In this document: positions 16,115 to 23,983 of the stretch, in pieces
How the letters are laid out: each line of letters opens with the position of its first letter
Position numbering within the stretch: the stretch's first letter is position 1
Origin: Candidatus Kaiserbacteria bacterium
Lineage (GTDB): Bacteria > Patescibacteriota > Minisyncoccia > Phycocordibacterales > UBA2100
DNA: 40,158 nt
NCBI GenBank assembly: GCA_028286865.1
Contig: JAQBQU010000014.1
Coordinates: forward strand, 1 to 40,158
Direction of reading: 5' to 3'
Translations under genes and position numbers: made by a program
Notes under the pieces: generated by a model
Told to the model about the DNA's origin: nothing
The model's database searches: none
What the model saw: the letters and a program-made list of their open reading frames with translations, nothing else

Positions 16115-16714
16115 CTATTTCAGTTGTTCGCGATACGGATCGCCTTCTATCGTCTTTCGCTCGTGGCTTGGAGTGGCGGGTACGTATGTCGGAGAGATCG
16201 GTGCACGCTCAACGGTCGCCGTCGGAGCGGGGGCAGGCGGAGTCCCGGGAACTATTGAAGGAGCGGATGTTACGCTCGGAGTGATTGGAGTGGTCGTCGC
16301 TGTCGGGACCGGCTGATTCTCAGCTTTTGCGAGTTCCTGCCTCTGCATGTCCTCTACCCCGGTCGTCTTCACTGCCACGGCATCCGGATGATCAAGCTCG
16401 CGTTCCAGTTCTTTACGCACCGGGTCGAAAACAACGCGTGAAATGTCAGTCGCAAGGGCTTCTGCTGCCGTCTGGTCTATTCCAACTGTTTTTTCAATAT
16501 TTTTTACCAGATCCCCGCCCGAATGAATACCCAGAAGCGTAAGCTGCACTTCGTTTTCGAGAGATTCCCACTGATCCAGGTGGAGCTTATGCGCATCGGC
16601 AAGTTCCCGCATTTGTTTCGCAACATCAGCAGATGTGATCGCACGTTGTACGACTTTAGGCAGGCTCAGGAACCGTTGCTTTATCGCTTCTTTGAATTCG
16701 TTGGTTTCATCCAT
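16115..16714 (-). CDS. Conserved-looking helical protein with Pro/Thr-rich tail, T4SS-like cluster
   Basis: I do not recognise the family. The 199-aa product has no signal peptide or membrane helix. The first 110 residues look alpha-helical (FKEAIKQRFLSLPKVVQRAI, then WESLENEVQLTLLGI) and may form a compact domain. The remainder is a Pro/Thr/Ala/Ser-rich tail, probably disordered. A cytoplasmic accessory or adaptor role in the secretion system is suggested only by position between trbL-like and prgI genes. The start ATG is 8 nt after the preceding stop. Confidence 0.6.
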   Translation of the reverse strand: MDETNEFKEAIKQRFLSLPKVVQRAITSADVAKQMRELADAHKLHLDQWESLENEVQLTLLGIHSGGDLVKNIEKTVGIDQTAAEALATDISRVVFDPVRKELERELDHPDAVAVKTTGVEDMQRQELAKAENQPVPTATTTPITPSVTSAPSIVPGTPPAPAPTATVERAPISPTYVPATPSHERKTIEGDPYREQLK

Positions 16715-16722
16715 ATATTTTT

Positions 16723-19179
16723 TTAATGAGCGGCGGGACCATGATTATCGGCTGCAGGGGGGTGATCAGCTGCGGCTGCGGGCGCAGCTGCATGATTGTC
16801 TGCCTGCGCGGGCTCGGCTGCAGGAGCAGGGGCAGGGGTTGTTCCCCCGGCCTCTTGGATCGCTTCAGCGAAATCCTTAAACTTCTTTTTCTTATCCTGA
16901 TGCCCGACCTCGTGATCCGCGAGGTGCGCAAGATGTTCATTTTCTCTTTCCGTGTAAAAGACACTCGTGAACCTATTTCGAGCCAGATCTCCTGCAAGTG
17001 CACTCGCCGTGCGAGTGTTCTCATTGATGGTTCCTCTCGCTTTAGCCAGCACTTTTCCAAAGTCCTCAATTCTTTCGACTTCGCCTCGCGTGCCCGTAAC
17101 CGCCGCACTTGCTTCCTTGATCTTTGCTGTCTGCTCCGAGATCGCTTGCGCATGTCGATTTCTCGCATTGATTATATTTTGTTGTGCTGTGTCCGCATCA
17201 GCTTGTGTGCCGGTTCCCGTATCAGCCGCGTGCCGAGCTCGTTCGAGCTCCGTATGAAGAGCCTTCATTTCTTGAGCGTGATTGTCCTGAGTGGTTGCGA
17301 GACTGTTTTTAGCCGCCTGCTCCTCATTCTTGGCGCCTTCGTGTATCTCTGTCGCGCGGTTGTGTTGCGTGCTCAGGTCAACATTCTTTCGGATCTCCTC
17401 AGCAATTGCCTTACCGTCTGCTGCTTCTTTCTCGTGCTTGTCCGGTGTGATCCTTCTTGCCTGCTCTGCGATCGCGTGAGCCTTCTTTTCTTGCTCACCG
17501 AGGAATCCTCCCAGCTTACTGCCGGCAAGCGCATCAACCTTTAGGCCGGTGCCGGCGGCAACGGCATTACCAAGCGGAGAGCGCATCGCATTGAAATCGC
17601 TCTTCGCAACGCCCTTAAATCGTTGTGAGCCGAAATCGAATAATTGTCTTGAGAAGTCTGAACGCTTGCCGTCCTTCGAGGCCTCGGCCATGCGGTTACT
17701 TATAGCCATTGCAGGTCGGCCAAGAAGCTGCCTGCCACCAAACGCTGCTACGCGAGCGCCCATCGCGAGACCGAGTCCTGGTATCATTGCGGCGAAGTTG
17801 AATCCGCCGATGCCGCTTGAGAATTTGCTCGAAAGTTTAAAGGATGCAAAGAGAAGGCCGAGGATGATCACAAAGTTGAGCAGCGCCGTAATGTTTCCTG
17901 AGGCAGTCGGGTTCTGGGCAAGCCCGCCGATCGTGCCGGCATGTCCTATGGTGGCGCTGATCCCGGCGGACACCGTAAGCGTCACCCACAACATCATCAT
18001 CAGTATCGGGGCCAAGATCGCATTTTTCAGCAGTGCGCTCCACCACTTGCTCCAGCCATAGTTATCGGAAAGTTTGGGGATCAAATATGTAGCGAAAGCG
18101 AGAGAGGATGTAACGAGGAGGACAATAAATAGGATCGCTCGAGCTAAAAGAATGAATGAACCGTAAAGGAAAACAAGCGCTGTGGCGATGAGGAATACGA
18201 ATGAGAGCACGCCGATCACGAGCCCGGTCGACGCATCATCATTGGCCTCCTGGGCCGCACGAACCGCATTATATGAATCGGCAAATCCGGTCACACCAAG
18301 ATACTGGATGAACGTGCCGGCGATACCGGGGGCGGTTAGCTGCGTAGTACTGTTAGCCCCGCTCCCCGCCAATATGTCTTTGTCGGACTTAACCCCTGCT
18401 GATTTATCCGCGTTTGAGATCGAGGCACTGTAGAACTGGAAGGCGGTGAAGTTCGATCCGTCTATAACGAGCTTCGTGAAGAGAAGGCTGAAGTTGATCA
18501 GAACGGCGACGATAAGGACGCGGGAAAGTAATTTTTTTGCGCCATATTCAGTGATCCCAAGAATTGTCGAGATCGCAATAAATGTGAAGAATCCGATGAT
18601 GAGAATATTCGAGATGTCCCGGAAAACGGTCCATGCGTTATTTACGGCCGTCGCTATGCTCGCATACATCGGCGTTTGAAAGCTCACGACCGTGTAGTTG
18701 AGGACACTTTCAAAAAGAAGACCGCTCGCCGTCAGGCATTCGACCCCGATGAAGATCAGGAAAGACGCAATGCCGGCGAAAAGCGCACGAGTGATACAAA
18801 CTCCGGGGTTGAGAATCGATGTGAGTATGCCGGAGCAGGAAGTCGGGCTCTTATCTGTTCGTTTGCCTGCTGCGTCATATGATTGTGTACCGGCAACGTT
18901 ATCGACCGTTGTCCCTGTCCCGTCGGCATTATTTATAATATTGCCATTCTGATCGAGATTTGTTCTTTGTGTTTGCCCGTCAGCATCCACGGTACATGTA
19001 TATGTGCCGTCTGCATTCGATGTCAGTTGCGATCGGATGCCGAGCGCGGTGCTCCCCTGACTATCACAATAGCTCTGTGCAGTTGCTGCCATAGTTTGAT
19101 GCGGCAGGAACATAATTGATACACAGAACAAGGCCGCCATCCCCACGTTCCATACTCTTTTTTTAAACTCACGCCGCAT
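16723..19179 (-). CDS. TrbL/VirB6-like polytopic membrane protein with long C-terminal tail
   Basis: TrbL/VirB6 proteins form the inner-membrane channel region of type IV secretion systems. The 818-aa product has a signal peptide (to about residue 31), an exported N-terminal stretch with cysteines (SYCDSQ, YTCTVD), and about six to eight membrane segments between residues 130 and 470. Examples are SRVLIVAVLINFSLLFTKLV and VLSFVFLIATALVFLYGSF. The last 330 residues are hydrophilic, rich in Ala, Glu, Lys and His, with a long heptad-like helical stretch (EQEKKAHAIAEQARRI onwards), probably coiled coil. It starts via TAA-T-ATG. The VirB6 assignment is by topology and context. Confidence 0.65.
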   Translation of the reverse strand: MRREFKKRVWNVGMAALFCVSIMFLPHQTMAATAQSYCDSQGSTALGIRSQLTSNADGTYTCTVDADGQTQRTNLDQNGNIINNADGTGTTVDNVAGTQSYDAAGKRTDKSPTSCSGILTSILNPGVCITRALFAGIASFLIFIGVECLTASGLLFESVLNYTVVSFQTPMYASIATAVNNAWTVFRDISNILIIGFFTFIAISTILGITEYGAKKLLSRVLIVAVLINFSLLFTKLVIDGSNFTAFQFYSASISNADKSAGVKSDKDILAGSGANSTTQLTAPGIAGTFIQYLGVTGFADSYNAVRAAQEANDDASTGLVIGVLSFVFLIATALVFLYGSFILLARAILFIVLLVTSSLAFATYLIPKLSDNYGWSKWWSALLKNAILAPILMMMLWVTLTVSAGISATIGHAGTIGGLAQNPTASGNITALLNFVIILGLLFASFKLSSKFSSGIGGFNFAAMIPGLGLAMGARVAAFGGRQLLGRPAMAISNRMAEASKDGKRSDFSRQLFDFGSQRFKGVAKSDFNAMRSPLGNAVAAGTGLKVDALAGSKLGGFLGEQEKKAHAIAEQARRITPDKHEKEAADGKAIAEEIRKNVDLSTQHNRATEIHEGAKNEEQAAKNSLATTQDNHAQEMKALHTELERARHAADTGTGTQADADTAQQNIINARNRHAQAISEQTAKIKEASAAVTGTRGEVERIEDFGKVLAKARGTINENTRTASALAGDLARNRFTSVFYTERENEHLAHLADHEVGHQDKKKKFKDFAEAIQEAGGTTPAPAPAAEPAQADNHAAAPAAAADHPPAADNHGPAAH

Positions 19180-19180
19180 A

Positions 19181-20884
19181 TTATTTCTTCCACTTCTGGA
19201 TCCACGCCTGGATCGTGGTTTGGTTGCTCACATTGCACCAGCCGACCGCCGGATAGGTCGTACCGTCCCATGCCGCATTCGCGGTGCCGTCGCTCCCCGC
19301 TCCTGTCCAGTTGGCAACCGTGTCGCTCAAAAGCTGCGTCATGGATCCCGTGATCGTGGTCTTCGACTGCTCTGCCGCCTGCTGATCGTATTGCGTGTGC
19401 AGCTTGTGCTGAGAGACGAGCGTATCGAGCTGCTGGAGTGCGATGCGTTGCGCATCGAGCGAGGTTGTATTGGTCACTCCGGTGAGCAGCTGATTGATGA
19501 GGGTAAGCGCAGTATTGGAGCTATTGATATTGGCCACGGTCGCGTTCGCGAGCGGCGTGATCTGTCCGTCGACGATCGCTTGAGAAAAGACGGTGGAGGT
19601 GGCGATCTTGAGGGTGATCGCCGAAGGGCAGGTCCGCACTCCCTCGGCGTCGGTGGTGCACCCTTGTGCGACAGCGGTGCAGGTGTTGTCGGATTTCAGT
19701 GTTCCCGATGTGCACACATTTTGGATGATCGCGTTCCAGCAGATATTTTCTTTGCTGCGAAGCGAATTGATCGTGTTGGTGAGTACGGTGCCGATCGCCT
19801 GCATTGCGGCGAGGTAGCCCTGCTCGATCGTGCGGTTGGCGCCGAGTATCGTGATGGCGGCATTGAGAGCGCTGTTGCGGATACCGGCGGCGGATTCGCT
19901 CGCGACCTGATCGAGATACGATGCCTGCGAGCCGGTCCGCTGAGTGAGTCCGATGAGTCCCCTGTTGTCTCCGGTCACCTGCGAAGTGATGCCCGCAAAA
20001 AGCGCGCCCACCATCTGATCGATGTCGTTGGCATTCTCGAGCTGGCGGAAGCCGGTCTGGAGCGCCTGCTGAATGTTGGAACTCACGATCGCTCCCGGTG
20101 TCACGGTGATGATGTTGCCGTTCTCATCCACGGTCTGTACCGGATATGTGCCGTTGCCCCACCCGACCTGTGTCATCTGGTCGTTCCACCCCGAAGCAGC
20201 ATCGCCCATCACAACGCCATTTGCCCGAATTGCGGCGAAATACGGCAAGCAGTTCGGATTCATCAAGGATGCGAGGCCCGCCCAACTGAATGATTGCGTC
20301 GGATTGGTCTCGAGCGCCTTGAGGTCTCCGGTATACGGGCACGCGAGCGACTGCGCGCGGGCGTTGATGCTCGCGGAGTATCCCTGTGCAATGGCTCGCT
20401 GTATGGATGCTTTGAAAGCCGGGTTCACGGCGCTGAGCGTACTGCCCTGCAAGCTGTTCACCACGGATTTCGTCCAGAACGCGGTGCTCTCCTGAGGAAT
20501 ACTTTGTAAAAACTGCGCCTGGCCGTTGCGTCCTGAGGTATAGACCACGGTCATCTGCTTGGTGAGCGCCGATGTCACGCCTTCGCGCTGACGATCGACG
20601 ATGCCGCGCAATACACACTCCTTATACACAAGATATCCCGTGTTGAGGGTCACCGCCGCGTCGTTGACCGGCACGTACGCGCCGCCGGTGGCGGAGAGAG
20701 AGCCGACGCTCATCGAATACGCTCCGTTGAGGTTGCAGCCGAAGACGCCGTCTTTTTGGAACGCATACGTGCTCGAATAATCAGCGGTCGCAGTGACCGT
20801 GTTCGTCGTATCGGTCTGTGCGGATGCAAGAAAAGGCAGGGCGAGTATCGCCGCGGCCGACAGTATTATGCGCGAATATCTCAT
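19181..20884 (-). CDS. Secreted cysteine-containing protein, T4SS-like cluster
   Basis: I do not recognise the family. The 567-aa protein has a signal peptide (MRYSRIILSAAAILALPFLA, cleavage near SAQ-T). The mature part is rich in Ala, Thr, Gln, Asn and Ser, with about ten cysteines, including FGCN, KECV, LACP, NPNCL, DNTC, QGC and RTCP. This suggests disulfide-stabilised folding on the outer face. The second half is strongly helical (NRTIEQGYLAAMQAIGTVL), and it ends AWIQKWKK. It overlaps the upstream gene by 4 nt (ATGA) and leads directly into the TrbL-like gene. A VirB5-like role at the pilus or channel surface is possible but unsupported by motif. Confidence 0.6.
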   Translation of the reverse strand: MRYSRIILSAAAILALPFLASAQTDTTNTVTATADYSSTYAFQKDGVFGCNLNGAYSMSVGSLSATGGAYVPVNDAAVTLNTGYLVYKECVLRGIVDRQREGVTSALTKQMTVVYTSGRNGQAQFLQSIPQESTAFWTKSVVNSLQGSTLSAVNPAFKASIQRAIAQGYSASINARAQSLACPYTGDLKALETNPTQSFSWAGLASLMNPNCLPYFAAIRANGVVMGDAASGWNDQMTQVGWGNGTYPVQTVDENGNIITVTPGAIVSSNIQQALQTGFRQLENANDIDQMVGALFAGITSQVTGDNRGLIGLTQRTGSQASYLDQVASESAAGIRNSALNAAITILGANRTIEQGYLAAMQAIGTVLTNTINSLRSKENICWNAIIQNVCTSGTLKSDNTCTAVAQGCTTDAEGVRTCPSAITLKIATSTVFSQAIVDGQITPLANATVANINSSNTALTLINQLLTGVTNTTSLDAQRIALQQLDTLVSQHKLHTQYDQQAAEQSKTTITGSMTQLLSDTVANWTGAGSDGTANAAWDGTTYPAVGWCNVSNQTTIQAWIQKWKK

Positions 20885-21711
20885 GGTGTTTTTTGGGAGT
20901 AGTACGAGCCGAGCGCGTTGAATGAATTGTACATGTCCGCTTCTGCCTTATTATACGTGCGCAAAAGCGCAGCGCTCGCGAGCGCATCTTCACCGTGGAC
21001 CGACATCGCTTCGATAGTCGCAGAGAATTCGCTCATCGCATTGAGCACACTCAGGTGATAGTTGACCGCATCGCGCGGGACCACCACGTGTGCGGTGAGT
21101 GCGATCGCCTCATCGTAATTGACCGCAGCTGCGCGCAGCTGGGTGAGGTACGTGGGATCGCTCGTCTCTTCGTATTTTGCAAAAAGGTCGAGCTCGGAGA
21201 GAGTGTTCTTCAAAAGAGGCGCAAATGCGGTGCGCAGATCCGCGCGATACGTGAGCATGCGCTGGTATGAGGTGTCGGTGTCGGTCTTGAGGTCGGCGAG
21301 GGCGTACGTCTTATACGATACGACGGCGCGCATATTGGCGGCTACATTTCCGGCCGCGAGCGCGGCGGTACTCGAGGAGTATGTTCCCTGATCCTGAAGT
21401 CCCGCGTACTGGCCCACGAGCTGGGCAGTTACCATCGGCCCGATCATAGCGATCGGATCAGTGTTCGAAGTGTTCGATGCGTCGACCCCGACGACCGTGC
21501 TCTGCCCCAAAAGAAGTTTTTCCTGTTGTTGCGTCGCGGCGTCTCCTGCGGAGACATCCGTATCACTCGATGCCACCTCCGCTACCGCGACCGAAGGTTC
21601 GGGTTGCATGGATCCGGTAATGCGCCACGCGGAAACGCTCAGGAGTGCAATCACAGAGAGCATGGCAGCTACTGACATGGGAGTGAGAGTGATGTGTTGC
21701 AATACGCGCAC
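20881..21711 (-). CDS. Membrane-anchored helical surface protein, T4SS-like cluster
   Basis: I do not recognise the family. The 276-aa product starts with GTG at 21711. It has one N-terminal membrane helix (about residues 12-30), a low-complexity stretch, then a helical domain with LRTAFAPLLKNTLSELDLF and LTQLRAAAVNYDEAIALTA. The GTG start is supported by a TATACT hexamer 6 nt upstream. The helical domain shows a loose resemblance to the C-terminal half of the next upstream protein (DDTFIAAIKAYDTSV against DPTYLTQLRAAAVNY), which would make them distant paralogues; this is inference. Confidence 0.55.
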   Translation of the reverse strand: MRVLQHITLTPMSVAAMLSVIALLSVSAWRITGSMQPEPSVAVAEVASSDTDVSAGDAATQQQEKLLLGQSTVVGVDASNTSNTDPIAMIGPMVTAQLVGQYAGLQDQGTYSSSTAALAAGNVAANMRAVVSYKTYALADLKTDTDTSYQRMLTYRADLRTAFAPLLKNTLSELDLFAKYEETSDPTYLTQLRAAAVNYDEAIALTAHVVVPRDAVNYHLSVLNAMSEFSATIEAMSVHGEDALASAALLRTYNKAEADMYNSFNALGSYYSQKTP

Positions 21712-21717
21712 ACTAGA

Positions 21718-21723
21718 AGTATA
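21718..21723 (-). promoter_or_regulatory. -10 hexamer before the GTG at 21711
   Basis: On the reverse strand TATACT ends 6 nt before GTG, the same geometry as at ATG starts elsewhere, which supports this GTG as the true start. Confidence 0.5.
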
Positions 21724-21764
21724 TCACCGCACGCAGCGTGAATGGCTCAGTTGCTCCCCTTTTT

Positions 21765-22724
21765 TCAGATACCGCCGCCTCCCGAGAATGTAAATACGCT
21801 TCCCGGATCTCCCGGAGCGAACACAACGCCCGAGAGCGAAAGATATTGCGCGAGCGCGACGTATTTCTTGGTGAATGTCTCGACGGAAGTGTCATATGCC
21901 TTGATCGCCGCGATGAACGTGTCATCGCCGGGAGCGTCGGGGACGGCGCTGAGCTTCTCGCCGATGTCGATATAGCCGGCAGCGAGCGCCTGATTGAGGG
22001 TTTTGGCCGCATCGGGCACCCCGTCCATGGTCTGAAGTGATACACCGACCGCTTTGAGCGCATCGCCGATATCCTTTACGGCCCGTCCTTTTTGGGTATT
22101 TTGGCGGTCGACTGCCTGATCTTTTAAGATAGAAGATGTATTTTGGCGACCGCTTTCGTATGTTTGTATATACCCTCCCGCGTTGTTGCCGTATTCATAC
22201 AGTGCCTGTTGCGCCGCGCTGCGCGTTCGGCCAGGTGAAGTCGTACTGATAAGCCCCTGAGGGATGAACTGATATGAGGCATGTATCGAAGTATCTGCTG
22301 TTGTGGTACCTGAAACCGAAGCATTTGGCTGAGTTCCGACACCCATCGAAGTAGCCCATGCCTGCACGTCGAATGAATCACCAGTATTTTGGCTCACTGC
22401 GACGGTATGTACCGGGATCGGAGTGAGAGAAATGGCAGTGTTGCCGCCGGAGCCTCCGGAGGAAAGATTCGTCAGTACCGGGTTTTGTTCCCCGTACGAA
22501 GATGAGTTGACCAGTGTACCGTCACCGCCGCCCCATACCTGCAGCGTATTGGTAGCGGATGCCGGCACGTGGCTCTTCACGACAATGGCGCCAAGCACGA
22601 GAAGTATTCCCGCGCCCACGCACGCGCTCGTGTATATATGAGTACTGAGCCATTCCGCCGCCCCCATTCCCTGCGGCGCCGCTGTTCGGGGAGTGTACCC
22701 GCTCTTATCGATGAAGGGCTCCAT
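21765..22724 (-). CDS. Membrane-anchored surface protein, first gene of the T4SS-like cluster
   Basis: I do not recognise the family. The start at 22724 gives 319 aa beginning MEPFIDKSGYTPRTAAPQGM. A cytoplasmic tail of about 33 residues precedes one membrane helix (ACVGAGILLVLGAIVV). The outer part has a Gly/Ser/Asn-rich low-complexity region and a helical C-terminal domain ending in GGGGI. The longer reading frame to 23087 is rejected because it runs back through the divergent gene. A -10 hexamer sits 7 nt before the start. It heads the eleven-gene cluster and may be a surface-exposed component. Confidence 0.6.
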   Translation of the reverse strand: MEPFIDKSGYTPRTAAPQGMGAAEWLSTHIYTSACVGAGILLVLGAIVVKSHVPASATNTLQVWGGGDGTLVNSSSYGEQNPVLTNLSSGGSGGNTAISLTPIPVHTVAVSQNTGDSFDVQAWATSMGVGTQPNASVSGTTTADTSIHASYQFIPQGLISTTSPGRTRSAAQQALYEYGNNAGGYIQTYESGRQNTSSILKDQAVDRQNTQKGRAVKDIGDALKAVGVSLQTMDGVPDAAKTLNQALAAGYIDIGEKLSAVPDAPGDDTFIAAIKAYDTSVETFTKKYVALAQYLSLSGVVFAPGDPGSVFTFSGGGGI

Positions 22725-22763
22725 GAGAGAAAGTATACCGTATTGATATCGTATACTGTCCGT
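22725..22763. promoter_or_regulatory. 39-nt bidirectional promoter
   Basis: Two outward-facing TATACT hexamers fit in this gap: 22732-22737 on the reverse strand (7 nt before ATG 22724) and 22752-22757 on the forward strand (6 nt before ATG 22764). Any -35 elements would lie inside the opposite gene. Confidence 0.55.
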
Positions 22764-23078
22764 ATGCGTGCACTGATCGCTTCCGCTCTCCTGACATTTC
22801 TTTTCCCGCTGAGCGCCTTTGCATTCCCGTTCGGCGGGCAGGCCGCACTCGTCATCCCCTGCTACAACGGTGCTATCTATGCGTTCATCGGGCCTCCTAT
22901 CGGCGGCCCGTATATATGGACCCCGTCGACGCAAACCTATCGCAACGGTCCGCCGACGCACTCCGGTCAGTGGCTCTTGGGTCTTGCGGGCGCTCCCTAC
23001 TATTGCATCGTCTCCATCGAACCGATCAACGTATTTCCTGGAACCGCAATTATGATGCTTGGGACCTCTCAGCAATAA
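22764..23078 (+). CDS. Small secreted protein, unknown family
   Basis: The 104-aa product starts MRALIASALLTFLFPLSAFA, a signal peptide. The mature part of about 85 residues is rich in Gly, Pro, Tyr and Ile, with GPPIGGPYIWTP and two cysteines (VIPCYNG and PYYCIVS) that could form a disulfide. I do not recognise the family. It is transcribed divergently from the secretion cluster through a shared 39-nt gap and followed at once by a bidirectional terminator. It could be a surface partner or substrate of that system; this is inferred from position only. The longer frame from 22569 is rejected because it would run through the shared promoter. Confidence 0.65.
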   Translation: MRALIASALLTFLFPLSAFAFPFGGQAALVIPCYNGAIYAFIGPPIGGPYIWTPSTQTYRNGPPTHSGQWLLGLAGAPYYCIVSIEPINVFPGTAIMMLGTSQQ

Positions 23079-23103
23079 AAACAGCACCTTCGTGCTGTTT
23101 TTA
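23077..23103. terminator. Bidirectional intrinsic terminator
   Basis: A 7-bp stem (ACAGCAC 23081-23087 with GTGCTGT 23092-23098), loop CTTC, is flanked by A-run and T-run. It serves the small secreted protein gene (+) and probably rsmA (-). Confidence 0.85.
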
Positions 23104-23215
23104 TGCGAGAGGTCAGGCGGAGCGTTACCGAGCCAGTAGGCGAGGTCGCGAGCCGTGGTCAGAAAAATTTCTGAGCGACGGCGAAGAAATTATTTGTGAC
23201 CTTCGCAACAGTAGG

Positions 23216-23983
23216 CTAGTACAATTTCTCCGTAAGAAGCTTCCACTCCCCGATCTTAATATCCTCCGCCCGCGCTTTCTCAGGTATCCCGCACTCGCTC
23301 ATCGCAGCGATCACCTTTTCTTTCTCGAACACGACCGCAAGATTGTTCGCGACGAACTTTCGCTTTGATGCGAATCCGGCGCGAACGACCGTGAAGAATT
23401 GCTCTTCGGTGATAGTGTCAAAAAAAGTTCCCGAAATATCGGTAATAGCGAGTATCGCAGAATCTACCGACGGTGGCGGCGAGAAATGCGTCTTCGAGAC
23501 CTTGGCGATGATCTTGGGCACGCCGAAGGCCTTCACTGAGAGCGACAAAATACTTTCCTTTACTCCCGTGATGCGCTGCGCGACCTCTTTTTGAATAAGC
23601 AGTGCCATTGCCCGCGGCTTATCTTTTGCGGTGAGGAACTGACGGATGATCTCGCCGGTGATGTAATACGGAATATTTGCGGCAACAATGTATCGAGAGA
23701 TGCCGAGTGATGCGGGCGTCACGTTGCGGATATCGTCTGAAACGATCGTGAGCTTTCCGCTCGATATCTCCGCGGCGAATGTCTCATTGAGAAGTGTCAC
23801 GAGTGCCTCGTCTTTTTCGATCGCGATCACGGGGCCCAAAGTAAGAAGTTCTCGTGTGAGTACGCCTTTGCCGGGGCCCACTTCCACGATCACTTCCCCT
23901 TCCAGCGGTTCTACCGCATGCGCGAGCGTACGCGCTGCCCACGAATGTATGAGGAAATGCTGACCGAGTCGTGCGCCCTTCAT
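23216..23983 (-). CDS. rsmA: 16S rRNA dimethyladenosine transferase RsmA (KsgA)
   Basis: RsmA dimethylates two adjacent adenines near the 3' end of 16S rRNA during small-subunit maturation, using S-adenosylmethionine. The 255-aa protein starts KGARLGQHFL, the family opening, followed by the SAM-binding motif VIVEVGPGKGVLT near residue 32, AIEKD, and the catalytic NIPYYITGEII near residue 103 (N-[LI]-P-Y-x-[IV]). Length is normal. Its ATG overlaps the uvrD stop by 4 nt (ATGA), so the two are likely translated as a coupled pair. Confidence 0.95.
   Translation of the reverse strand: MKGARLGQHFLIHSWAARTLAHAVEPLEGEVIVEVGPGKGVLTRELLTLGPVIAIEKDEALVTLLNETFAAEISSGKLTIVSDDIRNVTPASLGISRYIVAANIPYYITGEIIRQFLTAKDKPRAMALLIQKEVAQRITGVKESILSLSVKAFGVPKIIAKVSKTHFSPPPSVDSAILAITDISGTFFDTITEEQFFTVVRAGFASKRKFVANNLAVVFEKEKVIAAMSECGIPEKARAEDIKIGEWKLLTEKLY

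Noticed and set aside
19220-20293. Forward-strand frame of 357 codons opposite the 567-aa secreted protein
   Set aside because: Composition is Arg/Gly/His-rich without motifs, and the reverse-strand gene has a signal peptide and operon context.
10169-22724. Integrative conjugative element
   Set aside because: No relaxase, coupling protein, integrase, attachment-site repeats or tRNA target is associated with the cluster; the xer gene at 37812 is distant and looks like a host recombinase.
23104-23215. Possible RNA or gene between the terminator and rsmA
   Set aside because: Only a short palindrome (CAGAAA/TTTCTG near 23160) was seen; no frame, promoter or stable fold stood out.
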